The translations under genes and the position numbers were made by a program. Source: Alkalibaculum sporogenes (GTDB lineage Bacteria; Bacillota; Clostridia; Eubacteriales; Alkalibacteraceae). From it: a stretch of 64,000 nucleotides of DNA. The DNA lies in NCBI RefSeq assembly GCF_009362815.1, contig NZ_WHNX01000008.1, positions 1 to 64,000 of the forward strand. The letters are read 5' to 3'. This document shows, piece by piece, positions 61,332 through 64,000 of the stretch. Under the pieces are notes generated by a model. That model was not told the DNA's origin. It did no database searches and saw only the letters and a program-made list of their open reading frames with translations. Position 1 is the first letter of the stretch; each line of letters starts with the position of its first letter.

Positions 61332-64000
61332 ATGGAAATAAGCAATGAAGAAAGAATACAAAAGATTATTGATGAAGAAAATAAATACAATCCATTTACT
61401 GATGAAGATATAGCAAATAGTATGGAAGTATTAAGAGAGACTGTAACAAATCTGCGAAAAAAGCTGGGAATACCAAATTCTAGAGAGAGAAAAAAGGAAG
61501 TAATTGTTAAAGAAATTTTAAATCTGATATCAAGAGAGAAAAATCCTTCTAACAGTGATATTTTAGAAGAATTAAAAGTAATGGGAGCAAAAATTTCTCA
61601 ATCCATTCTTGATGAGATTTTTGATAATTTATCATTTTATAAAGAAAAGTATAGTATAGAAAATAGCTCTGGAAATAGCGAAAATTCATTTAGTAAATTG
61701 ATTGGACATGAGAGAAGTTTGACTAAAATTATTAAACAAGCCCAAGCATCACTTTTGTATCCCCCTTTTGGCTTGTCTACCCTGATAATTGGTGAAAGTG
61801 GGATAGGTAAAACATTATTTGCCGATTGTATGTACGATTTTGCACTTGAGAATAACATAATTAAGTCTGGTTCCCCTTATATAACTCTTAATTGTGCGGA
61901 TTATGCAGATAATCCACAGTTGCTATTATCTATATTGTATGGATATAAGAAAGGATCATTCACTGGAGCAGAAGATGATACTCCTGGCTTTGTTGAAAAA
62001 GCTAATAATGGTATTTTATTCTTAGATGAAATACATAGATTACCCCCTAAAGGCCAGGAGATATTATTTACTCTTTTAGACAAAGGGAAGTTTAGAAGAC
62101 TTGGTGAAACTTATAATGAGAGAAGTGCAAAAGTGCTTTTCCTGTGTGCAACTACCGAAAATATAGAGTCATCCCTTCTAATAAGCTTTAGACGAAGAAT
62201 ACCTATGATTATTTCTATTCCCCCTCTAGAAGATCGTAGTTTAGAGGAAAAAATAGAGTTAGCATGCAACTTCTTTCAAGAGGAATGTAATAGGACAAAT
62301 TTAAAGTTATTCGTAGATTCTAAGGTGCTAGAGGCCTTCGTATTAAAAAAGTATCAAGGCAATATTGGACAAATGAAAAGTGAAATTAAAGTAACGTGTG
62401 CTAATGCATATGTCGATAATATAGGTAGAAAATCAAAAGAGATACATATAGGATTAAATGATATATTATATAATAATATTTTTAGTGAAGGATTGAATTT
62501 TGAAAGTAGCAGTATGATTAAGATTAAGACGCTTATAAATGATAAGGTTTTCATGCCTTATATGAGTGAAAACAGTGTTATTACTAAGAAAATTATTACT
62601 GAAAACTATGAAATTTCTAAGGATATTTACCAGCAAATTGAGGAAAAGTATTATGAAATAAAAAAACTTAATGTCGGACAGGAAGAAACGAAGAATATAC
62701 TATGGACCTATGTATTAAATACATTTAATAGGATTGAATCAGATGCTGTAAGCAACAAAGAAGTTGATAGTGATGATATAGACAATCTTGTAGATAGAAA
62801 ATTGATAAAACTGGTTAGTGAGTTTGTATCGTGTTTGCAGGACAAAAATTCAAGAATAGAAATTAATAAAAACATATTAAATCATTTGAGCATACATCTG
62901 AACGAGGCAATAAAAAGAATAAATTTTAAACAAGTTATCATTAATCCTAACTTAAAAAAGATAATAAATGAATATAATGAAGAGTACAAAATAGCGAAAC
63001 TTTTGGTAGATAGAATAGAAAAAGAGTATCAAATTGTGATCCCCGATGATGAAGTTGGGTTTATAGCCATGTATATGAAAGCATTAAAAAAGACAGAAAT
63101 AACAGATGAGCGGATAGGGATAATAATTTTATCTCATGGTAAGGTTGCAAGTGAAATGGTATCAGTTGTAAATAAATTGATGAATGTAGATTTTCCAATT
63201 GCAATAGATATGCCTCTTAATGAAAGTCCTACAAAAATATTTGAAAGAACTATTGAAATTGCCAAAATAATTGATAACGGAAATGGGATTCTATTCTTTT
63301 CAGATATGGGTTCACTGCTAAATATAGGCGATGTTGTCTCAAAAAGAACTGGGATTAAAACTAGGACAATTGATCGTGTAGATATCGTTACTTTAATTGA
63401 AGCGGTACGGAAAGTTTATATATCTGAAGGGGCTCTTGACCACATATATTTTAATATAGTTAATTCTAGATATGCACTATGCCAAACCTATTCAACAAAT
63501 CAAAGCAAACCTTCTGTTATTGTAACACTGTGCTTAACAGGAAAAGGGTTAGCGGTTAAGATAAAACAAAGCTTGCTTGATGCATACAATGGTATAGAAA
63601 TAATAACAATTGGTATGATGAATGAAAAATTAGCTGAGAAAATGAAGCTTATTAAACAAAAATACAATATAATTGCTGCTATTGGAACAATGAATCCAAA
63701 TATTGAAGGAATAAATTATATTCAATATAGCGAGGATTTAATAAAGAGCAAGTATTTAGAGTTGTTGATTAATAAAGATTCAATTGATGTAAGAAAAAAT
63801 GTATTGAATAAAGACTTAATCATTGTCGATAAAATCTTTAAATCAAAAGCTGAACTTTTAGATTATACGTATTCACTTCTATATAATGGTTGTTATGTAA
63901 AAAAAGAATATATTAACTCATTAATCCAGAGAGAAGATATGAATACTACGTATGTTAAAGGAGGAATAGCTATACCTCATGGCATGCCAGCATATGTAAA
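61332..64000 (+). CDS. LevR-type sigma-54 activator with PTS regulatory domains (partial)
   Basis: Open from the ATG at 61332 to the window edge (at least 889 residues; the end is missing). Residues 1-100: helical DNA-binding region. 125-340: AAA+ sigma-54 activator domain with Walker A GESGIGKT (154-161), GSFTGA sigma-54 contact loop (208-213; Ser for the usual Ala) and Walker B GILFLDE (227-233). About 490-590: PRD-like domain (NHLSIHL, H518/H522). From 595: mannose-type IIA domain with likely phospho-H602 (SHGKVA). Then a IIB-like stretch and a mannitol/fructose-type IIA domain with IPHG (H883). Last gene of the operon it probably activates from -24/-12. Confidence 0.9.
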   Translation, partial: MEISNEERIQKIIDEENKYNPFTDEDIANSMEVLRETVTNLRKKLGIPNSRERKKEVIVKEILNLISREKNPSNSDILEELKVMGAKISQSILDEIFDNLSFYKEKYSIENSSGNSENSFSKLIGHERSLTKIIKQAQASLLYPPFGLSTLIIGESGIGKTLFADCMYDFALENNIIKSGSPYITLNCADYADNPQLLLSILYGYKKGSFTGAEDDTPGFVEKANNGILFLDEIHRLPPKGQEILFTLLDKGKFRRLGETYNERSAKVLFLCATTENIESSLLISFRRRIPMIISIPPLEDRSLEEKIELACNFFQEECNRTNLKLFVDSKVLEAFVLKKYQGNIGQMKSEIKVTCANAYVDNIGRKSKEIHIGLNDILYNNIFSEGLNFESSSMIKIKTLINDKVFMPYMSENSVITKKIITENYEISKDIYQQIEEKYYEIKKLNVGQEETKNILWTYVLNTFNRIESDAVSNKEVDSDDIDNLVDRKLIKLVSEFVSCLQDKNSRIEINKNILNHLSIHLNEAIKRINFKQVIINPNLKKIINEYNEEYKIAKLLVDRIEKEYQIVIPDDEVGFIAMYMKALKKTEITDERIGIIILSHGKVASEMVSVVNKLMNVDFPIAIDMPLNESPTKIFERTIEIAKIIDNGNGILFFSDMGSLLNIGDVVSKRTGIKTRTIDRVDIVTLIEAVRKVYISEGALDHIYFNIVNSRYALCQTYSTNQSKPSVIVTLCLTGKGLAVKIKQSLLDAYNGIEIITIGMMNEKLAEKMKLIKQKYNIIAAIGTMNPNIEGINYIQYSEDLIKSKYLELLINKDSIDVRKNVLNKDLIIVDKIFKSKAELLDYTYSLLYNGCYVKKEYINSLIQREDMNTTYVKGGIAIPHGMPAYV

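Noticed and set aside
1-64000. CRISPR arrays, tRNA and rRNA genes, prophage or conjugative modules
   Set aside because: No regularly spaced repeats, no cloverleaf-like or rRNA-conserved stretches, and no phage structural or conjugation genes were seen by eye. A dedicated covariance or HMM scan was not possible.

Overview
The window is AT-rich DNA from an endospore-forming, Gram-positive Clostridia-type anaerobe (phylum Bacillota). The evidence is a spore germinant receptor operon (GerA/GerC/GerB classes), strong AGGAGG ribosome binding sites with many GTG and TTG starts, lipoprotein and sortase-type surface proteins, a ferredoxin-type aldo/keto reductase, two extracellular flavin reductases and a sigma-54/LevR-controlled PTS operon. 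No tRNA, rRNA or CRISPR array was recognised. The species cannot be named from the sequence.

Layout. 1-2.3 kb: insertion-sequence debris (a REP-associated/IS200-type tyrosine transposase, an IS30 fragment) next to a chromate transporter fragment. 2.3-8.3 kb: PadR/DUF1048 pair, KTR mini-protein and hairpin, then two drug-type ABC exporters; the second follows an AraC-GyrI regulator and a free GyrI-like protein. 8.9-11.2 kb: a large sortase-type surface protein. 11.7-17.2 kb: small orphan genes, a decayed group II intron maturase, and two leftward operons (AraC-EamA; TetR, two flavodoxin-like proteins, CDP-alcohol phosphatidyltransferase). 17.8-20.6 kb: extracellular fumarate/urocanate reductase-like flavoprotein between two TetR genes. 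20.9-21.6 kb: gene ruins. 21.7-27.0 kb: AraC-GyrI, ABC exporter with two permeases, and a LiaS/NarL-type two-component system. 27.7-32.3 kb: lipoprotein, MarR, DUF6920-like protein, ABC ATPase, large permease and PH-like protein, with a near-ideal promoter and a 20-bp palindrome. 32.5-37.1 kb: MATE pump with MarR control, a URO-D-fold protein, a TetR gene. 37.6-41.7 kb: ger operon. 42.0-48.1 kb: redox genes (aldo/keto reductase, PucR regulator, NmrA-like protein, an internally deleted old-yellow-enzyme-type oxidoreductase, DUF3784, PhzF). 48.2-52.1 kb: siderophore uptake operon with a Fur-box-like site. 52.5-54.4 kb: an orphan protein and a pentapeptide-repeat protein. 54.7-56.6 kb: second copy of the extracellular reductase. 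57.1-64.0 kb: galactitol-type PTS (IIB, IIC, IIA), 2-hydroxyacid dehydrogenase, class II aldolase and a LevR-type activator that runs off the right edge.

How it works together. Most of the window is accessory: sensing and export modules, each ABC or MATE pump with its own regulator, iron capture, and anaerobic redox enzymes. The most complete candidate for an uncharacterised system is the right-hand PTS operon. It has a clean -24/-12 promoter, two palindromic sites exactly 30 bp apart at an enhancer-like distance, and its own sigma-54 activator, but a transport/dehydrogenase/aldolase combination whose substrate cannot be read from the sequence. The second is the duplicated flavinylated reductase. 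Several short repeat families and relics, including a duplicated permease tail, a relic of IS ends present twice, and a hairpin present three times, show that the region has been shuffled by mobile elements.
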